A stretch of 64,000 nucleotides of DNA from CAYOHG01 sp964465125 (lineage in GTDB: Bacteria; Planctomycetota; Phycisphaerae; UBA1845; Fen-1342): positions 1-64,000 of the forward strand of contig CAYXIO010000012.1 in assembly GCA_964465125.1 (NCBI GenBank), in the 5' to 3' direction. A model generated the notes under the pieces. The model saw nothing but the letters and a program-made list of their open reading frames with translations. It did not search any database and was not told the origin of the DNA. This document shows, one piece after another, positions 17,225 through 24,817 of the stretch; positions within the stretch are counted from its first letter, which is position 1, and the number at the start of each line of letters is the position of its first letter. Made by a program: the position numbers and the translations under genes.

Positions 17225-20122
17225 TTACATGCCCGGATCCTCCTCGGATGGCGCACTCAGCAGCGCGCGGAACCTGTCTGCATCGGCGGTGCGGCCGCGG
17301 CTGTCATACAGCTCGACCAGGTTCCGGATCACGTCTTGCGTATGCATGTGGGCGTTCCCGAGCGTGCGCTGCAGCCCCCCATGCGCACTCCGCAGGATCG
17401 GCTCGGCCGCGTCGCACTGCCCCAGGTTCATGAAGGTGCGCGCGTAGGAATTCCGCGTGACCCACCGGAACCAGTGCTCGGGAGGCGCCGCCCGGTCCAC
17501 GCGCGCCACGAGGTCCGCGAAGAGCGCGTTGGCGCCCGCATTGTCGCCGCGGTCGATCAGCAGCAGGCCGAGGTTGTTCAGCGAGAACAGGGTGTCAATG
17601 TGCTCGGGGCCGAGTTCGGTTGTTCGCCCGTCCACGACGGCCCGCATGACCGCCTCGGCCTGTTCGAGCTTCTGTTGGCGGTAGAGCAGGCCGGCGTAGC
17701 TGTTCATCAGGTTCAGCCGCAGCGGATGGCGCGCGCCAACCAGCGACTCGGCCAGCTCGACCGCCTGCGAATACGCGGCTTCGGCCTCCGCCAGCTTGTT
17801 CTGGTTGCGAAGCGCCAGCGCGAGGTTGTTCAGGGCCTTGAGCGAATCGGGGTGGCGCTCGCCGCTGACCTCGCGGCTGCGCGCCAGGGCGTCGGCGGCG
17901 AGAATCTCGGCCTCCGCGAAACGTCCCTGCGCTGCGCGCAGGCCGGCCTGGTTGATCGCGAGCTGAATCCGCTCCGGGTGCCTTTCGTCGAAGAGCTCCG
18001 CAGCAACGCGCGTCGCGTCGGCCAGCGCGGCATCGGCTTCGTCGAGCGCCCCGGCATTCTGCAGGGCGACCGCGAGGTTCTTCATGGCCGAGTAGGTGGA
18101 AGGATGAAGCTCGCCGCGCGTCGCTTTCCAGCCGGCCAGAACGCTCCGCAGCATCTCCACGGCGCGGTCGAGCTGACCTTGCTCGCCAAGCAGCATGGCG
18201 AGGCCGAAGCGGACCTGAAGCGCCAACTGGCTGTCGGGCCCCAGCGCCCGATCGACCGCGTCCGCGGTCGCCGTCAGTTCGCGCTCGCACTCGTCGAGCC
18301 GGCCCTGCTCCTTGGCCACTCCGGCCAGGTGATAGCGCGCCGTAAGCGTTCGCGTGTCGGACGGCCCAAGCGTCTCCGCAAGCCCGCCGATCACACCGCG
18401 ATAAAGCGCCTCGGCCTGGTCCAGTCGCCCCTGGTCCCAGCGCAGCTCGGCCAGATGACTCTGCGCGGCGAGCGTATCCGGGTGCGTCGCCCCCAATCGC
18501 TGAAGGTCGGATTTATACGCCGCGACCAGGTGCTGCTCCGCCTCGTCGCGCCGGCCGATGCTGCTGTACACCGCACCCACCGCATCCTGGAGCGCTGCGC
18601 GAACGTCGGGTTGACTCTGAAACTCGCGTTCGAGTCGGCCCGACGCCTCGTCCAGGAGCGTCCGCAGCAGCGCGGTGTCATATCCCTGCATCACGCTCGG
18701 ATCGACCGCCTGAAACATGTCCACCAGGAACTGCTGCACGGCCCCGGCCTTGTCCGCCTCGCTCTGCGCGTCCCTGCGAAGCTGCACGGCCAGGGCCAGG
18801 GCTTCCTCTTTCTGCGTCAGCCGCTGCGTGGCCAGCTTCTCGGCGCCGAGGGCGCGCATCATCTGCGTCAGGCTGACCGCGGTTCCCGCGATCATGGCCA
18901 GGACGACGCCCGCCGCGCCGGTCACCGCCGCGCGATTCCGCTTCGCGAGCTTCCACAGGTGGTAGGCGGTGCCGGCGGGCCGAGCCGTGACCGGCTCGTC
19001 GCGCAGGAAGCGGCGCAGGTCCGCCGCCAGGTCGGCCGCCGATACGAAGCGCCGTTCGCGGTCCTTTTCAAGCGCCTTGGCGGCGATGTTTTCCAGGTCG
19101 CCGCGCAGCGTCCGGTTCAGCGTCCCGAGCGGAGCGGGGTCGCACTCCACGATGGCGCGAGCCGCGTCCGGGATCGACTTCCCGCGCACCTCATATGGCA
19201 ACCGCCCGGTGAGCGCCTCGTAGAGAATGACGCCGAGCGAATATACGTCGGCGCGCGTGTCCACGTCATGCGAGCGCCCCGCGGCCTGCTCCGGACTCAT
19301 GTAGGCCATTGTGCCGATGAGCTGCCCGGCGTCGGTCATCAACGTCGCGGGGGCCGCCTCGCCGGTCGTCCGTGCCACGCCGAAGTCGAGGACCTTGGGC
19401 TGTCCAGACGCGTCCACGAGCACGTTGGCGGGCTTGAGATCGCGATGAATGACGCCCTTCTGATGAGCATGATGAACGGCGTCGCAGATATCCGCGATCA
19501 ATTCGATGCGGGCGCGCGTTCCGAGGTGCACGTCCGCGAGCACTTCCGCCAGCGAGCGTCCGGTGACGTACTCCATCGCGAAGTAGGGCTGCTCGACGAC
19601 CTCGCCGGTGGACGATGAGTAGCGCGTAATGCCAGACTCGAAAATCTGCGCAATCCCCGGGTGCTGAAGCGTCGCCAGGGCCTGCGCCTCCACCTGGAAA
19701 CGCCGCAGCGATTGTGGCGTCGAGCAGCCCGGACGAATGACCTTTAGGGCGACGCGTCGGCGCGGCTGGGCCTGCTCCGCCTCGTACACCACGCCCATCC
19801 CGCCGCGGCCGATTTCGCGCGAAATTCGGTACCCCCCGATCTGACCCGGGACGGGCGCCTCGCTCAGCACGCGCGCGGCGGCGGCGGACGAGTCCTCACC
19901 GCCCGGCCGGAATCGAACGGCACCCTCGAGCGCATCGGCGGCGTTCAGCACCGGCCCGATCGAAGGCGTCTCGCCATCGCTGGCCAGCAGGGCCAACACC
20001 TCGCGGCGCAGCTCGACGTCGTCGCCGCAGGTCTCATCCAGAAAGCGGTCGCGCCGCTGCGGCTCAACCGCACACGCTTCGGTGAAGACGCGCTTGATGC
20101 GCTGGTAGCGTTCCGGAGTCAT
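17225..20122 (-). CDS. Serine/threonine protein kinase with TPR sensor region
   Basis: 965-aa membrane-anchored Hanks-type kinase. An N-terminal about 95-residue helical region precedes the kinase domain. The glycine loop is IGRGGMGVVYEA, Lys127 lies in VALKVIRPG, the catalytic loop is HRDLKPANV (Asp228), and DFG is at 247-249. One transmembrane helix follows the kinase domain (segment with AAVTGAAGVVLAMIAG). The rest is about 450 residues of tetratricopeptide repeats, on the far side of the membrane if the topology is standard. The start is placed at 20122 because it overlaps the sigma factor stop as ATGA. Kinase and sigma factor thus form one translational unit, and the kinase may control the sigma factor. 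Confidence 0.93.
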   Translation of the reverse strand: MTPERYQRIKRVFTEACAVEPQRRDRFLDETCGDDVELRREVLALLASDGETPSIGPVLNAADALEGAVRFRPGGEDSSAAAARVLSEAPVPGQIGGYRISREIGRGGMGVVYEAEQAQPRRRVALKVIRPGCSTPQSLRRFQVEAQALATLQHPGIAQIFESGITRYSSSTGEVVEQPYFAMEYVTGRSLAEVLADVHLGTRARIELIADICDAVHHAHQKGVIHRDLKPANVLVDASGQPKVLDFGVARTTGEAAPATLMTDAGQLIGTMAYMSPEQAAGRSHDVDTRADVYSLGVILYEALTGRLPYEVRGKSIPDAARAIVECDPAPLGTLNRTLRGDLENIAAKALEKDRERRFVSAADLAADLRRFLRDEPVTARPAGTAYHLWKLAKRNRAAVTGAAGVVLAMIAGTAVSLTQMMRALGAEKLATQRLTQKEEALALAVQLRRDAQSEADKAGAVQQFLVDMFQAVDPSVMQGYDTALLRTLLDEASGRLEREFQSQPDVRAALQDAVGAVYSSIGRRDEAEQHLVAAYKSDLQRLGATHPDTLAAQSHLAELRWDQGRLDQAEALYRGVIGGLAETLGPSDTRTLTARYHLAGVAKEQGRLDECERELTATADAVDRALGPDSQLALQVRFGLAMLLGEQGQLDRAVEMLRSVLAGWKATRGELHPSTYSAMKNLAVALQNAGALDEADAALADATRVAAELFDERHPERIQLAINQAGLRAAQGRFAEAEILAADALARSREVSGERHPDSLKALNNLALALRNQNKLAEAEAAYSQAVELAESLVGARHPLRLNLMNSYAGLLYRQQKLEQAEAVMRAVVDGRTTELGPEHIDTLFSLNNLGLLLIDRGDNAGANALFADLVARVDRAAPPEHWFRWVTRNSYARTFMNLGQCDAAEPILRSAHGGLQRTLGNAHMHTQDVIRNLVELYDSRGRTADADRFRALLSAPSEEDPGM

Positions 20123-20691
20123 GGGCACTCTCCGCGCGACAACACGCGACGAAACCAGGCCCGGGCCATGCGCCAATCAGCCTCAACCGTCGAGGTGGAG
20201 ATGTTCAAGACATGCGCAATCTCGGGAACCGTCATGCCGCCGAAGAACCGCAGCTCGACGATCTGGCTTTGGCGCGGGTCCATCGCGGCCATGCGCTGCA
20301 AGGCGTCCTCGAGGTCCAGCAGGTCGTGATCGATGTGCGCGACCGGATTGCAGGCCTGCTCCAGCGTGACGCGGCACGCGCGCCCGCCGCGCTTCGCGCG
20401 GTCGCGTCCGCGCGCGTGATCCACCAGGATGCGGCGCATCGCCTTGGCGGCCACGCAGAGGAAGTGCGCCCGGCTTTGCCAGTCGGACTGCGACTGGCTC
20501 ACCAGACGCACGAATACTTCGTTTACCAGCGCGGTCGGCTGAAGGGTGTGGTCGGCGCGCTCGTGATGAAAGAGCGCCACGGCGACGCGATGAAGCTCAT
20601 CGTGGACGATGTCGAACAGTCGCGCCGCGACCTGCGGATCTCCGCCCGGAAGCGCGTGCAGCAGTCTGGTGGCCTCATCCGTCGCGTTCAT
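20119..20691 (-). CDS. ECF-type RNA polymerase sigma factor
   Basis: 190-aa alternative sigma factor of the planctomycete/acidobacterial ECF subgroup. Region 2 includes HTLQPTALVNEVFVRLV and the promoter-melting helix HFLCVAAKAMRRILVDHARGR. Region 4 includes QIVELRFFGGMTVPEIAHVL and the recognition helix STSTVEADWRMARAW. The frame is open far upstream, but the family begins about 10 residues before the GGD motif, so the ATG at 20691 is right. It overlaps the TPR kinase gene by 4 nt and diverges from the dockerin-tailed surface protein gene at 20969. No anti-sigma gene is nearby. Confidence 0.92.
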   Translation of the reverse strand: MNATDEATRLLHALPGGDPQVAARLFDIVHDELHRVAVALFHHERADHTLQPTALVNEVFVRLVSQSQSDWQSRAHFLCVAAKAMRRILVDHARGRDRAKRGGRACRVTLEQACNPVAHIDHDLLDLEDALQRMAAMDPRQSQIVELRFFGGMTVPEIAHVLNISTSTVEADWRMARAWFRRVLSRGECP

Positions 20692-20719
20692 GGCACTGCG
20701 GCTCACCGCCGCCAGCCTG

Positions 20720-20751
20720 CCCGTGCTCAGGTCCGACCCGCTGAGCACGGG
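20720..20751 (-). promoter_or_regulatory. Inverted repeat in the sigma-factor leader/promoter
   Basis: Perfect 11-bp inverted repeat CCCGTGCTCAG (20720-20730) / CTGAGCACGGG (20741-20751), 10-nt loop, 28 nt before the sigma ATG. A minus-strand TATGCT (20767-20762) just upstream could be the -10. That would put the repeat at the very 5' end of the mRNA or overlapping the start site, either as an operator or as a leader hairpin. Confidence 0.45.
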
Positions 20752-20968
20752 GGATGCCTTCAGCATACCCGAACCGCGCGCAACGCGATGCGCAAGGTCA
20801 GGTTGCGACGAGCCAAAAGTCCGGCGGGATTTTGCCAAGGCCCCCGGCCGCGAACGTCGCATTCCTTCGCGGAACAGCGCGCACCGCCATCCGTGCTTCG
20901 CGTGGAACCGGCCGGCGTCGCACGGTCGAAGCAGGGTGTCACGCCGTTTCTCAAACGAGGGCAAACCC

Positions 20969-23182
20969 ATGACACGTCGCACTCCCATCACCGCCGCAAT
21001 CGTCGCCGCCCTGTCCGCGGGCCTGCATTCCGCGACCGCGCGGGCGGCCGATAACTACTTCCTGCCGCACGGAACCAACCTCTGGAACGTGCCTGCCAGT
21101 TGGAGCCTCGGTCACTGTCCGCTCAGCAACGAAGTCGTTCTCGTCAACGTCACCACCACGAGCAACAAGACCGTGGAATACAACTGGGCGGGCGTCAGCA
21201 CCTTCTCAAGCGTCTACGTCAACGGCAGCACCGCCGGTTACTACGCGATGGTCTTTCAGCCCGAGTATGCCCTGAGCACCAACTACGACGTGTACATTTC
21301 GTCCGGCGGGCCCGCGTATTACTGGATGGAGGGCCCGGCGTTCCTGTGGGTCAACCGGCACATGTACACGGGCTACAACGGGAGCAACTCCGGCCACTTC
21401 TACATGGCGACCGCCGACAACCTGAGCGCCGGACTCTACGTCGCCGACCTCTGCTACGTCGGCTACAGCGCTCCGGGCGATTTTGACCACGACGCTGGAT
21501 ACGCCGACGTGGGGCGGCTGTACGTTGGACAAAGCGACCCCGGAACCTACTGGCTCGGCCCCAGCAGCACCGCTCACCTCATCATTCAGGGCCAATTCGT
21601 CGTCGGCAACGGCGACGCGGGCACGTTCGATCAGCGTGGCGGCTCCTGTGAGCAGATCGGCGCCAATGGCCTGATCATGGGCTTGAACACCGGCGGCGTC
21701 GGCACCTATTTCCTGAAGGGCGGAACCCTCGACGTTGATCACATTTCGCTGGCCTGGAACGGAGATGCCTACTTCACTCAGAGCGGGGGAACCGTCACGA
21801 CCGTGGGCGACGTGAACATCGGCTGCCAGGGCACCCATCCGTCGCGGACCTGGTACAAGCTCAATGAGAACGACGGCGCCGCGGTCCTCAACATCGGCGG
21901 CGACCTGCTCGTCGGCGTGCAGACGCTCGGCAAGTATGAGCAGGAAGGCGGCGCGGCGACGGTCGACGGGAACATCGAGGTGTGGGATGGCGACCCCGAC
22001 GCCGGCTCCAGCAGCCATCTTTACATGGGGCTCAGCGCCGGCTCGCTCGAGGGCGCCGAGTTCATCAACCACGATGGCTATTTCGACCAGGACGGTGGCC
22101 GATTCGAAGCCTGGAACGGCACCAACAACTCCAGCCAGGGTATGAACCTCGACAACAACGCCGACTGCCAGATTCGATACCTCGCCAACAACGCCGGCAC
22201 CATCACGATGTGGCGGAACGCCATCCTGCGCGGCCCGCTGGCCACGGGAAGCATCTATTGGATCTGCGAATTCACCAACGACGCCACCTTCCAGATGGGA
22301 GGCGCTTCGTTGAATGGCGGATCCTTCCGCGGGCACCTCACCAACAACGGCACCTTCAACTACTACCAGGGCGACTTTGCCACCAGCCGCCTGACGAACA
22401 ACGGCACGGTGAACCTCTACGGCGATCTGTCCTGCCTGCGCGTCGTCAACTCGGCCAATCTGAGTGTGCCCACCGGCCGGACGCTTACCGCGAGCGGAAC
22501 CGGCTACGCCAACGCCGTCGAGAACAACTCGAATCTGACCGTGGCCGCCAACGGGCGCATCGCGCTGGCCGACAAGTCGCTCCTAAACTACGGCGCCATG
22601 TACGCCGGCGGGCCCGGCGCCACCCCCGCCACCATCCAGGGCAACATGCAGAACAGCAACTACCTGCTGCCGAGCGATTCCAGTCTCTCGGCCGGAAGCC
22701 AGCTCATCGTCACCGGCACCTACACCGCTGGCGCTTCCTCCGAGCTGCGCATCCGTCTGCGCGGAACCGGCACCGGCAACTACGACCGCCTCACCGTGCA
22801 GGGCGCCGCAACGCTTTCCGGCGAACTGGACGTGCGGCTGACCGACGGCTACGTGCCGGCCCTCGGCGACACGTTCTTCACGGTGAGCTGGGCGTCGCGC
22901 GTCGGCCAGTTCACTGCGCACTCGCTGCCGACTTTGCCCGCCGGACTCGCCTGGGACGTCAGCTACGGCACCACCAGCCTGCGGCTGAAGGTGGTTCAGG
23001 CCCCCGACTGCCCCGAGGACCTCAACAGCGACGGCATCATCGACCTTTCCGATCTCTCGATCCTGCTGACGCATTTCGGCGGATCGGGCGGACCCGCCGA
23101 TGGCGACATCGACGGCGATGGCGACGTCGACCTGATCGATCTGTCACGGCTGCTGACCGTGTTCGGCACGAGTTGCAGCTAG
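20969..23182 (+). CDS. Secreted beta-strand-repeat protein with dockerin-like C-terminus
   Basis: 737-aa exported protein. A signal peptide (about 1-27, ending ATARA) is followed by a long Gly/Asn/Thr/Tyr-rich region of short irregular repeats (for example the VGNGDAGTFDQ-, YEQEGG- and LTNNGTFN/LTNNGTVN-type units) suggestive of a parallel beta-helix. The last about 57 residues form a dockerin-like pair of calcium-loop motifs (DLNSDGIIDLSDLS and DIDGDGDVDLIDLS) bracketed by Cys. No catalytic motif is seen; an adhesin or surface-layer role is likely. The ATG at 20969 follows GAGGG. It diverges from the sigma/kinase pair, which may regulate it. Confidence 0.8.
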   Translation: MTRRTPITAAIVAALSAGLHSATARAADNYFLPHGTNLWNVPASWSLGHCPLSNEVVLVNVTTTSNKTVEYNWAGVSTFSSVYVNGSTAGYYAMVFQPEYALSTNYDVYISSGGPAYYWMEGPAFLWVNRHMYTGYNGSNSGHFYMATADNLSAGLYVADLCYVGYSAPGDFDHDAGYADVGRLYVGQSDPGTYWLGPSSTAHLIIQGQFVVGNGDAGTFDQRGGSCEQIGANGLIMGLNTGGVGTYFLKGGTLDVDHISLAWNGDAYFTQSGGTVTTVGDVNIGCQGTHPSRTWYKLNENDGAAVLNIGGDLLVGVQTLGKYEQEGGAATVDGNIEVWDGDPDAGSSSHLYMGLSAGSLEGAEFINHDGYFDQDGGRFEAWNGTNNSSQGMNLDNNADCQIRYLANNAGTITMWRNAILRGPLATGSIYWICEFTNDATFQMGGASLNGGSFRGHLTNNGTFNYYQGDFATSRLTNNGTVNLYGDLSCLRVVNSANLSVPTGRTLTASGTGYANAVENNSNLTVAANGRIALADKSLLNYGAMYAGGPGATPATIQGNMQNSNYLLPSDSSLSAGSQLIVTGTYTAGASSELRIRLRGTGTGNYDRLTVQGAATLSGELDVRLTDGYVPALGDTFFTVSWASRVGQFTAHSLPTLPAGLAWDVSYGTTSLRLKVVQAPDCPEDLNSDGIIDLSDLSILLTHFGGSGGPADGDIDGDGDVDLIDLSRLLTVFGTSCS

Positions 23183-23291
23183 TGTGAGGCAACTGCGATC
23201 TGCGGCCGGGTCGTGTGAGGCGCTCAAGGGGAGCCGACGCCAGCAACGACGACCTCGACCGCACGAACAACACCGCAGGGAGCCGCAAGTA

Positions 23292-23338
23292 CCGGCCGGA
23301 TGTCGCGCGGGGGGGGGGCATCCGGCCGGGTTGTTTTG
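23292..23338 (+). terminator. Strong intrinsic terminator with a G10 loop
   Basis: Perfect 11-bp stem CCGGCCGGATG (23292-23302) / CATCCGGCCGG (23319-23329), then GTTGTTTTG. The loop contains a run of ten G. It lies 110 nt past the stop of the dockerin-tailed gene. Confidence 0.75.
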
Positions 23339-23392
23339 TGTCATACAAGCCTCGCGCCGGCGGGCCGAGATCGCGCACGCATGCATTTCGGC

Positions 23393-23418
23393 TTGCTTTT
23401 TTTTTCGTGTAGTATACT
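23393..23418 (+). promoter_or_regulatory. Promoter with T9 tract upstream of the Cys-rich gene
   Basis: TATACT (23413-23418) is a good -10. The best -35, TTGCTT (23393-23398), is only 14 nt away, and a run of nine T (23397-23405) lies at its edge and in the spacer. Gain or loss of T would change the spacing. Confidence 0.45.
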
Positions 23419-23466
23419 TAAAGGTCGTAGTCCGACCTCGCAACCCTGAGTATTTGGAGGACCGCC

Positions 23467-23826
23467 ATGCCCTGCGCCCTCTTGCTGCTCGCTTGCCTTC
23501 AAAGCATCCCGGCCTGCAACGAACAACAGCCTGACCCCGAGACGATGCAATTCTGCGGAGGCGCTCAAAACACCTGCGAGATGATCGTTAACCCTGGGTC
23601 CTGCAATGGGACACGGCAGCAGAAAGAGGCGGTGACGCCGAATTGCGTTCCGGGCGCGTGCTACCTGCACTGCACGCAAAAGAGCGTCCTCTGCTATACG
23701 GAGTACACTTGTCTTTGGGATTCCGAACACTCCAAGTGTGTCTCAGATGTCCTTACGCAGACCGGGAATACGATGGCGAAGACCAACGCGGATTGCCGCA
23801 GCAAGATTGGGTGCGTCGAAAACTAG
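23467..23826 (+). CDS. Cys-rich small exported protein, unknown family
   Basis: 119-aa protein with 14 cysteines, 11 of them in the mature part, and no family I recognise. The short N-terminus (about 1-17) is hydrophobic and ends SIPAC, which could be a lipobox-like or signal cleavage site; it lacks the usual basic start. The even spread of Cys (FC, NTC, SC, NC, AC, HC, LC, TC, KC, DC, GC) suggests a disulfide-knotted fold outside the cytoplasm. The ATG at 23467 has TTTGGAGG in front. Base composition is less GC-rich than the neighbours, hinting at recent acquisition. The next gene starts 33 nt after its stop. Confidence 0.65.
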   Translation: MPCALLLLACLQSIPACNEQQPDPETMQFCGGAQNTCEMIVNPGSCNGTRQQKEAVTPNCVPGACYLHCTQKSVLCYTEYTCLWDSEHSKCVSDVLTQTGNTMAKTNADCRSKIGCVEN

Positions 23827-23859
23827 GCCGGCTTCCGAGCCGCAATCAGGAGATCGCCC

Positions 23860-24747
23860 ATGCTCGTAGCTGCCATTTTGGTCATGTATCCGTTCATGCT
23901 GGCCGGCGCCACCCTGGATCGCCCGCTGGCTCCGCTCCATGAGGCCATTGACGCACGCGCGGCGCTGCCGCAAGGGCGCGTGGAACTCTCCCTGCACACC
24001 ATGACCGCCGAACGCGCGTCCGAGCGCCGCCTGGACTGCTCGTTTGCGCAAGCGTGCTTCCGGGTGGACCGGCTCCGCGACGCGGAGTGGGACGGCGCGT
24101 TGAATCAGATCAAGGAAGATCGCGATTGGGTCTGGCGCCGCGCCTGGGACGGCAAGACAATGGTGCGCGCAGCGCCGGGCTTCGGTTCGTTCGCATTCGT
24201 CATTCAGGATGCCGACTCGCTTCAGTTCGGCGAGCTCGACGCACGCTGGCTGGGCATCCCGCTGGTGGACCCCGCCAGCGCCGACCCTGCGGCGCCGTTT
24301 GCGGGTGCCCAACTGCTGTCGTGCGAGCAGGTTGCCGACGAGACTCGCCTCGAGCTGCGTCTGAATCGGGCCTTGGCCGACAAGCAGCCGATCGACTCGA
24401 TCTACACGCTGGTCTTCGACCATTCGAAGGGCGGCGCACTCGTCCGCTACAGCCTCGATGAGGCGTACAACGGCTCCCAATGGCACGTCGCCGGCGAAGC
24501 GATCATCGGCCAGTTCGGATCGAGCTGGTATCCCGAGTGGTTCCGTCGTGAGCAGTATCGCAACGGCCAGTTCGAGTTCGCGCTCGAGTACCACGTACTC
24601 GCGGCCGATTTCGATACCCCGGTCTCGGAGTCTTCGTTCACTGCGGGCGGGCTGGGGGCGCGCCGCGGCGAGGCCGTGGCGAGCCAGGTGAGCGGCGTGG
24701 GCACGCAGGTCTGGAACGGAGCCGCACTCGAGCCGTACAAGCACTAA
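23860..24747 (+). CDS. Hypothetical exported protein
   Basis: 295-aa protein of no recognised family. A short hydrophobic N-terminus (about 1-18) is probably a signal peptide. The rest is a mixed alpha/beta domain rich in Trp, Arg and Glu, reminiscent of lipoprotein-localisation-like or outer-membrane lipoprotein carrier folds, but with no motif to prove it. CAGGAGA precedes the ATG at 23860 at SD distance. It follows the Cys-rich gene by 33 nt and may be co-transcribed with it. Confidence 0.65.
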   Translation: MLVAAILVMYPFMLAGATLDRPLAPLHEAIDARAALPQGRVELSLHTMTAERASERRLDCSFAQACFRVDRLRDAEWDGALNQIKEDRDWVWRRAWDGKTMVRAAPGFGSFAFVIQDADSLQFGELDARWLGIPLVDPASADPAAPFAGAQLLSCEQVADETRLELRLNRALADKQPIDSIYTLVFDHSKGGALVRYSLDEAYNGSQWHVAGEAIIGQFGSSWYPEWFRREQYRNGQFEFALEYHVLAADFDTPVSESSFTAGGLGARRGEAVASQVSGVGTQVWNGAALEPYKH

Positions 24748-24790
24748 GCGGCGCGTGCCGTGCCGTCATTGCGGGCGGCATGCTTGCGCG

Positions 24791-24804
24791 GTGCCACGCG
24801 TGGG
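24791..24804. repeat. Copy 1 of the palindromic motif GTGCCACGCGTGGG
   Basis: This 14-mer, containing the perfect palindrome CCACGCGTGG, lies in the short gap between the hypothetical exported protein and the convergent GH65 gene. An identical copy covers the fliD start (51933-51946), and related ATGCGTGGGC/GCCCACGCAT halves occur at 62111-62172. Confidence 0.45.
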
Positions 24805-24817
24805 CATGCAACCGCGC

